A stretch of DNA of 64,000 nucleotides from the NCBI RefSeq assembly GCF_001999465.1, contig NZ_MQMF01000001.1, positions 1,178,001-1,242,000 of the forward strand, read 5' to 3'. Positions 42,228-51,123 of the stretch are shown piece by piece. The stretch comes from Fictibacillus arsenicus (GTDB lineage: Bacteria; Bacillota; Bacilli; Bacillales; Fictibacillaceae). A program made the position numbers and the translations under genes. The notes beneath the pieces were generated by a model. It worked only from the letters and a program-made list of their open reading frames with translations, searched no databases and was not told the DNA's origin. Each line of letters opens with the position of its first letter. The stretch's first letter is position 1.

Positions 42228-42322
42228 TATGATCCTTCAGCCGGATTTATGAGCCTCCAAACTTTTTATGAGCCTTTAAAACTTTTTATGGTCCTTCAAA
42301 AAATTTATGAACCTACACATTG
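42228..42322 (+). repeat. Short-step array, family E (TTATGAGCCTTYAAA), 5 units
   Basis: TATG(A) begins at 42228, 42248, 42267, 42287 and 42306: alternating 20/19-bp steps rather than 21. Core TTATGAGCCTYYAAACTTT with variations. Placed directly beside the leftward prmC terminator like the 21-bp arrays. Confidence 0.75.
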
Positions 42323-42330
42323 AAAAGAAT

Positions 42331-42360
42331 AGGGGACAGACCCGGGTCTGTCCCCTTTTC
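42331..42360 (-). terminator. Perfect-palindrome terminator of prmC
   Basis: A perfect 24-bp palindrome at 42332-42355 (GGGGACAGACCC and its complement) flanked by CCCTTTT-type runs. It is 6 bp past the prmC stop. The same GGGGACAGAC palindrome is, from memory, common between Bacillaceae genes. Confidence 0.75.
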
Positions 42361-42365
42361 CCAAA

Positions 42366-43232
42366 TTATTTACCAACCACCGCAAACACCATGCGGTCCT
42401 TCCCGCTGATATCATACTTCACATAAACGGTCGCAGCCTGAAAAGTATCTTTCAGCATGCTGGCAACGGTTGCTCCCTGCCCTGCTCCTACTTCAAAGCC
42501 AACAAGCGCTCTTTCCTTCAAAACAAGCGGCAGCTCTTCCATGAACCTTCTATAAAAATCATAGCCATCTTCCCCGCCGCTCAACGCGCGCATCGGTTCT
42601 TTATCTTTTACGATCGTATCCAAAACCGCGATTTCTGCATCAGGGATGTATGGCGGATTCGATACTACCACGTCCAGCTTAATGTTCTTATCTATAAAAG
42701 GCTTCAGCAAATCTCCGTGTAGAAACTCGACATCTGCTCCCAGCTTTCTCGCATTCCCACGTGCTACTTCTATGGACTCTTTCGCAATGTCCACTGTGTA
42801 AACTTTCAGATCCTTATTCTCAAGCGCCATCGTAACGGAAATCGCACCGCTTCCTGTCCCGATATCTGCAACAGCGACTTGTTCACCACCCGAAAAATGC
42901 TCAGAAATCAGGGTAAGCATATGCTCCACTAACTCTTCAGTTTCAGGACGTGGAATTAGAACTTCTTCATTCACAGAAAACGTGCGGCCGTAAAAATCTT
43001 CCCTGCCGGTAATGTATTGAACCGGCTCACCGTCAACGTGACGATCTACCACCGATTTTAATTCTTCATACTTTTCTTCACTTATCGGATCGTGAAGACG
43101 CATCAGCATATCCGTACGGCTCACATCCCCCAAGACATGTCTCATCAGAATCTCAGCGGCAAAAGCTTCCCGATTATGGTCTGCTAAAAAAGAAGAAGCC
43201 CAGGCGAGGGCTTCATGAACTTTGGTACTCAT
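42366..43232 (-). CDS. prmC: Release-factor glutamine methyltransferase
   Basis: Methylates the glutamine of the GGQ motif in RF1 and RF2. 288 aa: N-terminal helical RF-binding domain; GREDFYGRTFSVNEEVLIPR before the SAM fold VADIGTGSGAISVTMAL (residues ~121-137), and VVSNPPYIPD, the NPPY catalytic motif. Starts 1 bp after the prfA stop, the standard prfA-prmC coupling with its substrate gene. Confidence 0.97.
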   Translation of the reverse strand: MSTKVHEALAWASSFLADHNREAFAAEILMRHVLGDVSRTDMLMRLHDPISEEKYEELKSVVDRHVDGEPVQYITGREDFYGRTFSVNEEVLIPRPETEELVEHMLTLISEHFSGGEQVAVADIGTGSGAISVTMALENKDLKVYTVDIAKESIEVARGNARKLGADVEFLHGDLLKPFIDKNIKLDVVVSNPPYIPDAEIAVLDTIVKDKEPMRALSGGEDGYDFYRRFMEELPLVLKERALVGFEVGAGQGATVASMLKDTFQAATVYVKYDISGKDRMVFAVVGK

Positions 43233-43233
43233 T

Positions 43234-44307
43234 TTACGCGTCCGCCTGTGCTTTCATCTTGCTTGTTTGATCTTCTGTGATGAGCGCTTCTACAAACTCA
43301 TCCATTTTACCAAGAAGAATTTGGTCAAGCTTCTGGATCGTCAGGCCGATACGGTGATCGGTAACACGGTTTTGCGGGAAGTTGTACGTACGGATACGTT
43401 CAGAACGATCACCTGATCCAACCGCACTCTTACGTGTCTCATCATACTCTTTTTGTATTTCTCGTTGAATCTTATCATAAACACGCGCACGAAGAACCTT
43501 CATCGCTTTTTCTTTGTTCTTGATCTGTGATTTTTCATCCTGACACGATACAACTGTGCCTGTAGGAATATGTGTTAAACGGACCGCTGATTGTGTCGTG
43601 TTTACAGACTGACCTCCAGGACCAGATGATGTAAACGTATCTACACGAACGTCTTTTTCATGAATATCCACTTCTACTTCTTCTGCTTCAGGAAGAACCG
43701 CTACTGTAGCTGTGGATGTATGGATACGTCCGCCAGATTCAGTTGCTGGTACACGCTGAACACGGTGTGCCCCGTTCTCATACTTAAGCTTCGAATAAGC
43801 GCCAGCACCGTTGATCATAAAGATAATTTCCTTATAACCGCCAAGTTCTGTATATGAAGCTTCGATAACTTCTGACTTCCATCCTTGCATTTCCGCATAA
43901 CGGCTGTACATGCGGTAAAGATCGCCAGCAAACAATGCTGCCTCGTCTCCGCCGGCTGCACCGCGGACTTCGACGATAACGTTCTTGTCGTCGTTCGGGT
44001 CTTTCGGAAGCAATAAAATTTTCAGCTTGGCAATGAACTCTTCAATCTGATCAGAAAGACCAGAAATCTCTTCTTTTACCATGGCTGTCATTTCAGCATC
44101 AAGCTTTTCCTCGAGCATCATCTTTGCTTCGTCCAGCTGTTCTTTTGCCTCTTTATATTCACGGTAAACCGCAACAGTTTCCTGAAGAGAAGATTGCTCT
44201 TTTGAATACTCGCGCAGTTTGTTCGTATCATTAATAACTTCCGGATCACTCAATAATTCATTCAATTTATCATAACGCTGTTCGATCGTTTCTAAACGTT
44301 CTAACAT
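43234..44307 (-). CDS. prfA: Peptide chain release factor 1
   Basis: Terminates translation at UAA and UAG. 357 aa. GGQ motif at residues 231-233 in [20 protein letters not shown]; the codon-recognition PAT motif is in [10 protein letters not shown] (residues 187-189). AGAGGTGAAAAACC RBS. Followed by prmC. Confidence 0.98.
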   Translation of the reverse strand: MLERLETIEQRYDKLNELLSDPEVINDTNKLREYSKEQSSLQETVAVYREYKEAKEQLDEAKMMLEEKLDAEMTAMVKEEISGLSDQIEEFIAKLKILLLPKDPNDDKNVIVEVRGAAGGDEAALFAGDLYRMYSRYAEMQGWKSEVIEASYTELGGYKEIIFMINGAGAYSKLKYENGAHRVQRVPATESGGRIHTSTATVAVLPEAEEVEVDIHEKDVRVDTFTSSGPGGQSVNTTQSAVRLTHIPTGTVVSCQDEKSQIKNKEKAMKVLRARVYDKIQREIQKEYDETRKSAVGSGDRSERIRTYNFPQNRVTDHRIGLTIQKLDQILLGKMDEFVEALITEDQTSKMKAQADA

Positions 44308-44413
44308 GGTTTTTCACCTCTGCTTTGTATGCATAACATTATAATTATAGTCGTTCTCAGCTAAACTCTCAATCTTTTTCAGCAAACTCTCGCTTCTTCA
44401 TTGTAACTATTTT

Positions 44414-44743
44414 TTATCCGTTTAATTCCACTTTATCAACATGATTTCTTCCCCATTCACTCATAAGATGCAGGGTCGCTTCTAAATCTCTGCCGTATTC
44501 CGTCAAAGAATACTCAACTTTCGGAGGAACTTGCGGATATACTTCACGATTGATCAAGCCATCAGCTTCTAATTCCCTTAGCTGAAGCGTCAGTGTTTTT
44601 TGTGACACTTTAGGAAGCAGTTTTTTAATTTCACCAAAACGTAAAACATTATTTTGCTGCAAATGGCATAGGATGACACCTTTCCATTTTCCGCATACCA
44701 CATCCATCGTCACTTCAATTGGATGAGAATATTCTTTTCTCAA
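44414..44743 (-). CDS. HxlR-family transcriptional regulator
   Basis: 109 aa winged helix: PIEVTMDVVCGKWKGVILCH with Cys17, then RFGEIKKLLPKVSQKTLTLQ, LRELEADGLINREVYPQVPP and VEYSLTEYGRDL are the hallmark HxlR blocks. In several family members the cysteine near the first helix senses aldehydes or oxidants; whether this one does is unknown. TTG start with AAGGGGTG. Divergent from the gene at 44871 with a palindrome between them, so self-control and control of that gene are likely. Confidence 0.92.
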   Translation of the reverse strand: MRKEYSHPIEVTMDVVCGKWKGVILCHLQQNNVLRFGEIKKLLPKVSQKTLTLQLRELEADGLINREVYPQVPPKVEYSLTEYGRDLEATLHLMSEWGRNHVDKVELNG

Positions 44744-44780
44744 TCGAAAACACCCCTTAGTTTCATTTCGTGCCCTTAGT

Positions 44781-44792
44781 TACATTAATGTA
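44781..44792. promoter_or_regulatory. Palindromic operator candidate for the HxlR regulator
   Basis: TACATTAATGTA, perfect 12-bp palindrome inside GTTACATTAATGTACC, 38 bp before the HxlR start and just upstream of the -35 of the divergent gene. Confidence 0.55.
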
Positions 44793-44797
44793 CCTTC

Positions 44798-44827
44798 TTG
44801 CGTTCGGATACTAACTCTCATTATAAT
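44798..44827 (+). promoter_or_regulatory. Putative sigma-A promoter of the 44871 gene
   Basis: TTGCGT (44798-44803), 18-bp spacer, TATAAT (44822-44827). Confidence 0.55.
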
Positions 44828-44870
44828 AACTACGATAAGAAAAGACTATAAAAATATTGGGGACCTGCCG

Positions 44871-45158
44871 ATGTCTAAAACGATTCGAATCGTAAAGAAC
44901 GGAGAAAAAAGGAAAGTGCATCCAGAGGACTTGCCTTGGGTCATCCTTCAGCTTGAAAAAGGTTTGGAAAATGGTTTGATTGAAATTGTTCAGCATACCC
45001 CTTCCATACGGGCTTTCAGAAAAAAAGATTATGTATTCGGTTCAACCATCTTCAGCTGGAATCATAAAGAGGAAGATCAGCTTTATTTTGATTACTATCA
45101 GTTTAAAGTATTTTGTGATGACTTGGATGTGAAGGTCAGATACTCAGAAGTAAGATAA
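44871..45158 (+). CDS. Hypothetical protein beside HxlR regulator
   Basis: 95 aa; MSKTIRIVKNGEKRKVHPED, then LQLEKGLENGLIEIVQHTPS and a C-terminal half rich in aromatic residues (FGSTIFSWNHKEEDQLYFDY YQF in two parts). Soluble, no signal peptide, no cysteine except one near the end. I do not recognise a family. The ATG has GGGGACC at 8 nt and a promoter and terminator of its own, so it looks real. Probable target of the divergent HxlR-type regulator. Confidence 0.7.
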   Translation: MSKTIRIVKNGEKRKVHPEDLPWVILQLEKGLENGLIEIVQHTPSIRAFRKKDYVFGSTIFSWNHKEEDQLYFDYYQFKVFCDDLDVKVRYSEVR

Positions 45159-45173
45159 AAGAATGACCAGCAT

Positions 45174-45204
45174 AAAAAGAGGCCCCAGTCAGGGACCTCT
45201 TTTT
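45174..45204 (+). terminator. Intrinsic terminator of the 44871 gene
   Basis: AAAAAGAGGCCCC AGTCA GGGACCTCTTTTT with one mismatch. Confidence 0.82.
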
Positions 45205-45219
45205 GCAATATCAGAAGAT

Positions 45220-45349
45220 GTTGATTTCCGCTCCAGGATGCTCGCTTTCCACGGGACGTGCGGTGAGCCCCCTAGGCTAATTAAGCCTGCCGTGGTCTCA
45301 CCTGTCCCGCTGGTCCCGTAGGAGTCTCGCACCTTGCGCTCCAATCAAC
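45220..45349 (+). repeat. Dispersed palindromic element, short form, copy 6
   Basis: GTTGATTTCCGCTCC ... GCGCTCCAATCAAC, with GCTCGCTTTCCACGGGACG, GGTGAGCCCCCTAGGC / GGTCTCACC and GGAGTCTCGCAC. Ends 8 bp before the subtilisin stop, so in the minus direction it follows the protease gene where a terminator would be expected. Confidence 0.88.
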
Positions 45350-45357
45350 TATAAAAG

Positions 45358-46500
45358 TTATCTTGTCGCAGCGTAAACATCAATTACGCCTTTACCGTAA
45401 TAGAATGAGTCGCCAAGCGGTTTTGCCGTATTCACCAGCTTTTGACGAACTTGAACGTTTGAAAGTCCTGGGTTTCCAGCCATAATAAGCGCTGCTGCTC
45501 CTGCTACGTGCGGAGAAGCCATTGACGTTCCGTTGTAGCTGTCATAGCCGTTTCCTGGAACTGTGCTTAAAATGTTTACCCCTGGCGCCATAACTTCAAG
45601 TTCAGACCCTACACTTGAGAATGAAGCACGGTTGTTGCTGGAATCTACAGCACCAACTGCCATAACTGAAGCATATTTTGCCGGGTAGCCGATTGTATTC
45701 TGCTTTCCTCTTGTTCCTGAGTTTCCTGCAGCTGCAACTACAAGAACGCCAGAGTTATATGCATTATCACAAGCTTGCTGAAGCGCTGTTGAACCAGAGC
45801 TTCCACCTAAGCTCATGTTGATGACATCCATATTGTTTGCTACAGCCCACTCAATTCCTTGAATAATGCCGCTGTATGTTCCGCTTCCAGAACTGTCTAG
45901 CACTTTTACCGCATAAAGGTCAGCTGAATAAGCTACACCAAGAACACCTGTTGTGTTATTAAGAGCCGCTACTGTACCTGCAACGTGTGTACCATGGCTG
46001 TTGCCGTCTGTAAGTGCATTTGGCTCACCTGCCACGAAGCTCGCTCCTCCGCGAACGTTTAAATCTGCATGACTAGCGTCGATACCTGTATCTAAGATTG
46101 CCACTTTTACACCTGAACCTGTGTTTCCAGTCGCATGAACTTGATCCGCTTTAATATGTGTAATGCCCCATGGCGTTGTTTGAGCTGTTGCATATGCCAT
46201 GTGATCTTCTTCAACATAAGATACATTCGGGTTCTTCTTAAGCGCTTCGGCAGCCGCCTCTGGCATAGAAACAAGCATCGTATCCATAAATTTGAACTGA
46301 TGCTTAACCTGTCCACCCATTTTTTTAACTTCATTTACTTGAGCTGTTTGAATATCTGATTTAAAACCAACGAGGAAGTTTTTCGGTCCTTTGTCAACCG
46401 TTGCAGCAGATGCAGAGAAATGGAGATTTCCTACCAATAAGGATAGGACAAACAATAAACTGAGCATTGCACTAAACGTGCGTAATACAGTTTTTTTCAT
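45358..46500 (-). CDS. aprE: Secreted subtilisin-family serine protease
   Basis: 380 aa prepro-enzyme. Signal peptide to about residue 32 ([20 protein letters not shown]), I9-type propeptide to about residue 105 ([20 protein letters not shown]...[12 protein letters not shown]), mature protease starting near [20 protein letters not shown]. Catalytic triad Asp137 (VAILDTGID), His169 ([10 protein letters not shown]), Ser326 ([13 protein letters not shown]), oxyanion Asn260 (AAAGNSG). The ATG at 46500 has GGGGGAAAAG upstream. It is an alkaline extracellular scavenging protease by family; aprE is a functional label, as several subtilisins occur in this group. Not at this place in B. subtilis. Confidence 0.93.
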   Translation of the reverse strand: MKKTVLRTFSAMLSLLFVLSLLVGNLHFSASAATVDKGPKNFLVGFKSDIQTAQVNEVKKMGGQVKHQFKFMDTMLVSMPEAAAEALKKNPNVSYVEEDHMAYATAQTTPWGITHIKADQVHATGNTGSGVKVAILDTGIDASHADLNVRGGASFVAGEPNALTDGNSHGTHVAGTVAALNNTTGVLGVAYSADLYAVKVLDSSGSGTYSGIIQGIEWAVANNMDVINMSLGGSSGSTALQQACDNAYNSGVLVVAAAGNSGTRGKQNTIGYPAKYASVMAVGAVDSSNNRASFSSVGSELEVMAPGVNILSTVPGNGYDSYNGTSMASPHVAGAAALIMAGNPGLSNVQVRQKLVNTAKPLGDSFYYGKGVIDVYAATR

Positions 46501-46682
46501 TTCTTTTCCCCCAATCATGATTTTATAACAATCAAACCATGTGCTCTTGGTGGTCAGGTCCCGGGCCCGTTATGTATATTTCTGAATTGTTTGACTATTA
46601 CTGGATAATTGTAACACGATTGTGGATTTCAAATATTGGGAAAAAAGTGTTCATTTATATGGAATGAACGACCTTAATAAAG

Positions 46683-46720
46683 AACAGTTTTCCCAAGTCC
46701 AAACATAAGGGAAAACTGTT
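46683..46720 (-). terminator. Terminator of the MOSC gene
   Basis: AACAGTTTTCCC / GGGAAAACTGTT perfect 12-bp arms, 13 bp past the stop; tail CTTTATT on the minus strand. Confidence 0.75.
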
Positions 46721-46732
46721 ATAATAAAAGTT

Positions 46733-47374
46733 TTAAGTTTTCTTTAAAAGAGACTGCCTCATATTTTCGGCCAGTTCCTTCACTTCGATCAGCCGCTGGA
46801 TTTTTGCAGGATCTTTTTCAAAACCATACTTAATCTGGTTGGCTTCGGTTACCGTAATTTCAGAAGGATGTTTTTCAATTCGGACCATCTCATCACCAGC
46901 TGTGACAAACCCTTCTTTCAATACACGAAGGTAGTATCCAGTACGCCCTGTGTCCACAATTTTTTTTATCATATCAGGACGACAAAGTATGGATGCCAAA
47001 GTGTTGCACGGCTGCCTCGGCTGGGTAATCTGTACGACTGCTTCCCCCATCTGAATAACATCTCCAATACAAACATCGTCTTCTAAAAATCCGAGTGGAG
47101 TAATATTTTCGGCGAATGAAGGAATCACTAGAGGTTTATCAAGCTGCAATTCAGTATTCCATTTTTCATAGTACTCATAAGGATAAACACACACAGCTTG
47201 GTCAAATCCCCCGTGATGAACGGTATCTCCTACCCCGTCGCCCTCAAAATGAGTTTTACGTAGGAAAACGGGATCCTTTTGGGGAATTTTATGATATCCA
47301 GTAAAAAAGGATCTGCCCGATGCAGTGACTTGTTCAGGGAGCTTGATATTTAAAGAAACGACTTTTCCGTTCAT
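46733..47374 (-). CDS. MOSC-domain protein (YiiM type)
   Basis: 213 aa. MOSC beta-strand domain followed by a C-terminal 3-alpha region: KTHFEGDGVGDTVHHGGFDQ, AVCVYPYEYYEKW, FAENITPLGFLEDDVCIGDV and QITQPRQPCNTLA with Cys in the place of the molybdenum-ligand cysteine of MOSC proteins. E. coli YiiM reduces N-hydroxylated compounds; a similar role is inferred. Of two ATGs, 47374 has the better distance to GAGGTG. Confidence 0.9.
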   Translation of the reverse strand: MNGKVVSLNIKLPEQVTASGRSFFTGYHKIPQKDPVFLRKTHFEGDGVGDTVHHGGFDQAVCVYPYEYYEKWNTELQLDKPLVIPSFAENITPLGFLEDDVCIGDVIQMGEAVVQITQPRQPCNTLASILCRPDMIKKIVDTGRTGYYLRVLKEGFVTAGDEMVRIEKHPSEITVTEANQIKYGFEKDPAKIQRLIEVKELAENMRQSLLKKT

Positions 47375-47416
47375 CATCCTCACCTCAAAAAAAGCATAGC
47401 ATAGGACAAAAGGAAA

Positions 47417-47743
47417 TTAATAGGAAAATATATTTTTGCGCAGCTGCTCGTAATCTAAGCGCTCTTGATTTATTCGAATCGCCTTTGTAAGCTCTTCAAT
47501 AATCACTCTTTCATCTGTAATCACGTTGAACACGTACGGAATCGTCGCAAAATGCCCTAAGAAATGCGTACAGCCCACATAACGAGGGTTATCTGTATGT
47601 TTTTCCGTTTTATATTTTATAATAAAATTCCCCATTCCTTCATAAACAGGGTCTAAAGGTTTCTGGTCCAATTTTTTCAGCAATGTATGTATCGGCTGAA
47701 CAGGAGCATTCCAGTCCGTTCCGTTCGATTTAATCTCTAGCAC
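47417..47743 (-). CDS. Hypothetical protein
   Basis: 108 aa starting at a GTG (AGAGGTG 5 nt upstream); the ATG at 47767 has no RBS. Text includes SNGTDWNAPVQPIHTLLKKL, MGNFIIKYKTEKHTDNPRYV, GCTHFLGHFATIPYVFNVIT and RINQERLDYEQLRKNIFSY. Soluble, no motif recognised. 43 bp upstream of the MOSC gene and in the same direction, so possibly co-transcribed. Confidence 0.6.
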   Translation of the reverse strand: MLEIKSNGTDWNAPVQPIHTLLKKLDQKPLDPVYEGMGNFIIKYKTEKHTDNPRYVGCTHFLGHFATIPYVFNVITDERVIIEELTKAIRINQERLDYEQLRKNIFSY

Positions 47744-47896
47744 ACAACCACCTCTTTCTACTATCATAATTCGTTTTTGGAACCGGCTTCTTGTTGGTCA
47801 GTTACTATATTGGCAAGGCTTTTGGATACTTCACGTTACTTTTTTTAAGCCGATGGGAATAATATAATGTTAGATACATGGAAAGGAGCTGAACAA

Positions 47897-49228
47897 ATGA
47901 AATATTGCATAATTGGAGGAGACGCAGCCGGGATGAGTGCCGCGATGCAAATCGTACGAAACACGGAAAATGCCGACATTACCGTTCTGGAAAAAGGCGG
48001 GATCTACTCTTATGGACAATGCGGTCTTCCATATGTTGTTGGCGGGCTGATCCCTTCAACCGAAAAATTAATTGCTAGAAGTATCGACACGTTCCGCGAA
48101 AAGTACGGAATGGATGCGCGTACTTTTCATGAAGTAAATGCAGTAGACACAGCTTCTAAAACCGTTTCCGGTGTCCATACTAAGAGCGGTGAACCTTTTG
48201 AGGTAACCTATGACAAACTTCTTATCGCGACTGGTGTAAGGCCGATTATGCCGAAAGAATGGACAGGTGTTCATTTAAAGGGAATCTACCCGTTAAAAAC
48301 AATTCCTGATGCAGAAGAACTGATGGCTGGTCTTAACAACGTTCAGCATGTAACGATCATCGGAGGCGGATACATAGGTTTGGAAATGGCCGAGAACGTG
48401 GCAAGACTCGGTAAAAAGGTGCGCATCATACAGCGAAGTAATCAGCTTGGAAGCATCTTTGACAAAGACCTTGCGCCATTGATTCATGACGAAGCAGAAA
48501 AGCACGGAATCGAACTTTGCCTGGAAGAGGATGTGATTGGCTTTAAAGGAGATGATCACGTTCAATTTGTAAAAACAGCGAAAAAAGATTATCCGACTGA
48601 TCTCGTTATCGCAGCGGTAGGTGTTAAGCCGAATACTGATTTTTTGAAAGATACAGGGATTTCGTTGAATAAACAAGGCGTGATTGTCGTTAATGAGCGG
48701 ATGGAAACAAATGTGGAGGGTGTTTATGCTGCAGGAGACTGCGCTACCCATTATCACAGGGTTAAAAAACTGAACGATCATATTCCGCTCGGAACAACCG
48801 CAAACAAACAAGGAAGAATCGCTGGACTGAACATGGCGGGTGTGGATAAAACGTTTAAAGGCATCGTCGGGTCTTCGATCATTCAATTTATGGATCTGAC
48901 TTTAGGAAAAACAGGGCTTTCCAACAAAGAAGCAGAAAAACTGGGGATTCCTTATGATGAAATTCGAATCACATCAAAAAGCCATGCCGGTTATTATCCT
49001 GATGCTAAAAAACTCGAATTGAAATTAACGTATCATAAAGAAACAAAAAAACTGCTAGGCGGACAGATTATAGGCGCTGAAGGCGTTGATAAACGAATTG
49101 ACGTTCTTGCAACCGCACTTTATCACGAGATGGATGTAGAAGAGCTGACAGATCTGGACTTATCATATGCTCCTCCATACAACGGTTCTTGGGATCCGGT
49201 TCAGCAAGCGGCAAGAAGACTAAAATAG
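47897..49228 (+). CDS. cdr: CoA-disulfide reductase-like FAD oxidoreductase
   Basis: 443 aa. N-terminal FAD fold [18 protein letters not shown], the single redox cysteine Cys42 in [17 protein letters not shown](P) fold [20 protein letters not shown] and second FAD motif [17 protein letters not shown], then a dimer domain ending [19 protein letters not shown]. One cysteine rather than a CxxxxC pair is the mark of CoA-disulfide reductase/NADH oxidase/polysulfide reductase enzymes. No rhodanese tail. CoA disulfide is the likeliest substrate since Bacillaceae use CoA and bacillithiol, but the exact one is not settled by sequence. ATG 47897 with GGAGCTG upstream. Confidence 0.88.
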   Translation: MKYCIIGGDAAGMSAAMQIVRNTENADITVLEKGGIYSYGQCGLPYVVGGLIPSTEKLIARSIDTFREKYGMDARTFHEVNAVDTASKTVSGVHTKSGEPFEVTYDKLLIATGVRPIMPKEWTGVHLKGIYPLKTIPDAEELMAGLNNVQHVTIIGGGYIGLEMAENVARLGKKVRIIQRSNQLGSIFDKDLAPLIHDEAEKHGIELCLEEDVIGFKGDDHVQFVKTAKKDYPTDLVIAAVGVKPNTDFLKDTGISLNKQGVIVVNERMETNVEGVYAAGDCATHYHRVKKLNDHIPLGTTANKQGRIAGLNMAGVDKTFKGIVGSSIIQFMDLTLGKTGLSNKEAEKLGIPYDEIRITSKSHAGYYPDAKKLELKLTYHKETKKLLGGQIIGAEGVDKRIDVLATALYHEMDVEELTDLDLSYAPPYNGSWDPVQQAARRLK

Positions 49229-49235
49229 GATTTAA

Positions 49236-49262
49236 AAAACCGGTCTTAGAGGACCGGTTTTT
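49236..49262. terminator. Terminator between cdr and the small acidic gene
   Basis: AAACCGGTC TTAGA GGACCGGTTT flanked by A and T runs; can serve both convergent genes. Confidence 0.85.
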
Positions 49263-49266
49263 ATAT

Positions 49267-49398
49267 TTAATTATTTTTTGAATCTTGGTTACCTGTGTGA
49301 TCTGGTTTATCGGGATCACGCTGGGGTTCCACATCTTCATTCGACCGTTCCTTCTCCTCTTGTTCTGGAGAGTCCTCAGACTTTCTTTTATCAACCAT
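49267..49398 (-). CDS. Small hydrophilic acidic protein (43 aa)
   Basis: Too short for ordinary gene finders. ATG at 49396-49398 is preceded by GAGGAGGG at 6 nt. The product starts MVDKRKSEDSPEQEEKERSN and ends DHTGNQDSKNN; it has no hydrophobic residue stretch, and is dominated by Glu, Asp, Lys, Ser and Pro. This composition resembles small disordered proteins seen in spore formers. Its stop sits directly at a strong terminator. No family recognised. Confidence 0.6.
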   Translation of the reverse strand: MVDKRKSEDSPEQEEKERSNEDVEPQRDPDKPDHTGNQDSKNN

Positions 49399-49476
49399 TA
49401 CAATCCCTCCTCTCATCAGATACGTACTTTATTTCCCTATCGGATGAGATGAAAACATAAAAAGTTGATAAAAAAG

Positions 49477-49944
49477 TTACTGATCGATTTTAAGGGAGAA
49501 GTTATACCTTGGAACCGCACGTTCAACTGCATTTGTGATTTTACGATACAAAGCAGAGCGTTCACTTTTAGACATATCGTCCGGTACGTTCACATGAATG
49601 TGAGCGTAGTTCCCGTTGATTGTCACCATTTGCGGGTTGATTCCCGAAACATCTTTTACAGTCTGGCGAATCAAATCCTGATCATCAGATAAATCGAAAC
49701 GCGATTGATTCATGCTTCTGTAATTGCTTGGATTCATGTTCGTGTCATAACTATAATTGATGCGGGGCTCGTTTTTGGTTAGGTGGTAATTTATAATTCC
49801 GTGTCCAAACATGTTGTCACGGATTTCCCCATTTTCATCATGAGCTGCCGGCTCCGTTTTGGCTCCTTCCTCCTTATACGACTGCATAGGAGAACATGCC
49901 GTAACGAGCAGCACTAAAAATGGCATAAAAATAGCCTTTTTCAC
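49477..49944 (-). CDS. Spore lipoprotein of YhcN/YlaJ type
   Basis: 155 aa from a GTG at 49944 (GGGAGGTG at 6 nt). Signal MKKAIFMPFLVLLVTAC with lipobox VTAC. The mature part has NQSRFDLSDDQDLIRQTVKD, VSGINPQMVTINGNYAHIHV and YRKITNAVERAVPRYN, which matches the YhcN/YlaJ sporulation lipoprotein domain (alpha/beta BON-like repeat). Expected on the spore inner membrane; role in germination or outgrowth in relatives. Forespore promoter not identified. Confidence 0.82.
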   Translation of the reverse strand: MKKAIFMPFLVLLVTACSPMQSYKEEGAKTEPAAHDENGEIRDNMFGHGIINYHLTKNEPRINYSYDTNMNPSNYRSMNQSRFDLSDDQDLIRQTVKDVSGINPQMVTINGNYAHIHVNVPDDMSKSERSALYRKITNAVERAVPRYNFSLKIDQ

Positions 49945-50084
49945 TATAAACACCTCCCATATCGTTAGGATTTCCTATGCAGGAAGTGTTTATGAACGAA
50001 AAGGTGCAGTTTTGTTGGGCAAAACTGGTCATTATTAATTTCTGAAACCGGGGAAAAGGGTGGAACTAGACCGTTGGAAGACTC

Positions 50085-50206
50085 AATCCAAAAGTTTGAT
50101 ACTCCAATCCAAAAATTTTGGGCCTGAATCCAAAAGTTTCTGCCCTGAATCCAAAAGTTTTTACCGTTTATCCACGAGTCGACAATCCACGACAGGTTCG
50201 ACACCC
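50085..50206 (+). repeat. 21-bp-step array, family C, copy C3
   Basis: Core starts 50085, 50106, 50127, 50148 and 50169, all 21 bp apart: four AATCCAAAARTTT units then TATCCACGAGT. Ends in the module ACAATCCACGACA plus GGTTCGACA, with AATCC 15 bp after TATCC. The best-preserved array of the window. It leaves an open frame on the other strand reading heptads like NFWIQGR/NFWIQAQ, which I take as an artefact. Confidence 0.88.
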
Positions 50207-50223
50207 TCATTCCTTTCACAAAC

Positions 50224-50254
50224 AAAAAAGCCCGGAAGCACACATGCTCCTGGA
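50224..50254 (-). terminator. Intrinsic terminator of tdk
   Basis: Minus strand CCAGGAGCATGTG/TGCTTCCGGG stem followed by CTTTTTT. Confidence 0.78.
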
Positions 50255-50270
50255 CTCAACATACAAAAAT

Positions 50271-50897
50271 TTAGTTAGAACGACCTTCCAAGCCCTCTAC
50301 GCCTGAAAGAAGATTTCTCTTTTTCCCTGGTACTTCATGACAATGACGGCAGCGGGGCTCGTACGATTCAGATGCGCCCACTAGAATAACCGGATCATCA
50401 TAAGAAGCTGGTTTACCGTTGATCAAACGCTGTGTACGGCTTGCAGGAGAACCGCAAGACATGCAGATCGCTTGAAGCTTCGTCACGTGCTCAGCAAGTG
50501 CCATCATTCTTGGAACAGGTCCGAACGGCTCGCCTTTAAAATCTTGGTCAAGACCCGCTACGATAACGCGCAGTCCTTGATCCGCAAGCTCTTGAGCGAC
50601 TGGAATGATATCTTCATCGAAGAATTGCACTTCGTCGATCGCAACCACTTCTGTTTCAGGCAGTACATTTTTTAAAATTTCAACAGATCGTCCTACAGGC
50701 TCAGCCATAACTGCCGTTCCGTTATGAGAAACAACCGATTCCTCGCTGTAGCGGTTATCAATAAGCGGCTTGAACACCTGTACTTTTTGCTTAGCATACG
50801 TTGCTCTTCTTACACGGCGAATCAATTCTTCTGACTTCCCAGAGAACATGCTTCCGCAAATTAATTCGATCCAGCCATTTTGTTTCATCACATACAT
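50271..50897 (-). CDS. tdk: Thymidine kinase
   Basis: Salvage of thymidine to dTMP. 208 aa, type II TK. Walker A is [20 protein letters not shown] (residues ~13-32); [12 protein letters not shown] is the Walker B/catalytic Glu block; zinc-lasso cysteines are CMSCG and CRHCHE. ATG 50897 has GGGGGAGC upstream; an in-frame start at 50921 precedes that RBS. rpmE lies upstream as in B. subtilis. Confidence 0.97.
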   Translation of the reverse strand: MYVMKQNGWIELICGSMFSGKSEELIRRVRRATYAKQKVQVFKPLIDNRYSEESVVSHNGTAVMAEPVGRSVEILKNVLPETEVVAIDEVQFFDEDIIPVAQELADQGLRVIVAGLDQDFKGEPFGPVPRMMALAEHVTKLQAICMSCGSPASRTQRLINGKPASYDDPVILVGASESYEPRCRHCHEVPGKKRNLLSGVEGLEGRSN

Positions 50898-51022
50898 GAC
50901 TTGCTCCCCCTTTCGCAACAATCTTCCCCTTAGTATGTACGTATTTCATTCTTACAAATAAAACGTTCTTTTCAGGAGCAGCTAACTCCTTTTAAAGGAC
51001 AAATTAAAGTTTCTACGCGTAT

Positions 51023-51059
51023 AAAAAACCCGGCCCATCAACGGACAGTTACCGAGTTT
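51023..51059 (-). terminator. Second terminator-like hairpin between rpmE and tdk
   Basis: Minus strand AACTCGG ... CCGGGTT stem then TTTTTATA. Follows the rpmE terminator by about 20 bp. Confidence 0.6.
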
Positions 51060-51079
51060 CCAATCGTTTCTCTATAAAG

Positions 51080-51111
51080 AAAAAAAGGGCAAGAAAGACT
51101 CCTGCCCTTTT
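51080..51111 (-). terminator. Intrinsic terminator of rpmE
   Basis: Minus strand AAAAGGGCAGGAGTCTTTCT/TGCCC then TTTTTTT, 13 bp past the stop. Confidence 0.85.
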
Positions 51112-51123
51112 ACTTGCAACAAA

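Noticed and set aside
49965-50243. Open frame with heptads such as GKNFWIQGRNFWIQ on the minus strand, and similar frames at 15781 and 33924
   Set aside because: A 21-bp step keeps any frame open and yields 7-residue repeats in all frames; no RBS and no conservation of one frame. They are products of the arrays.
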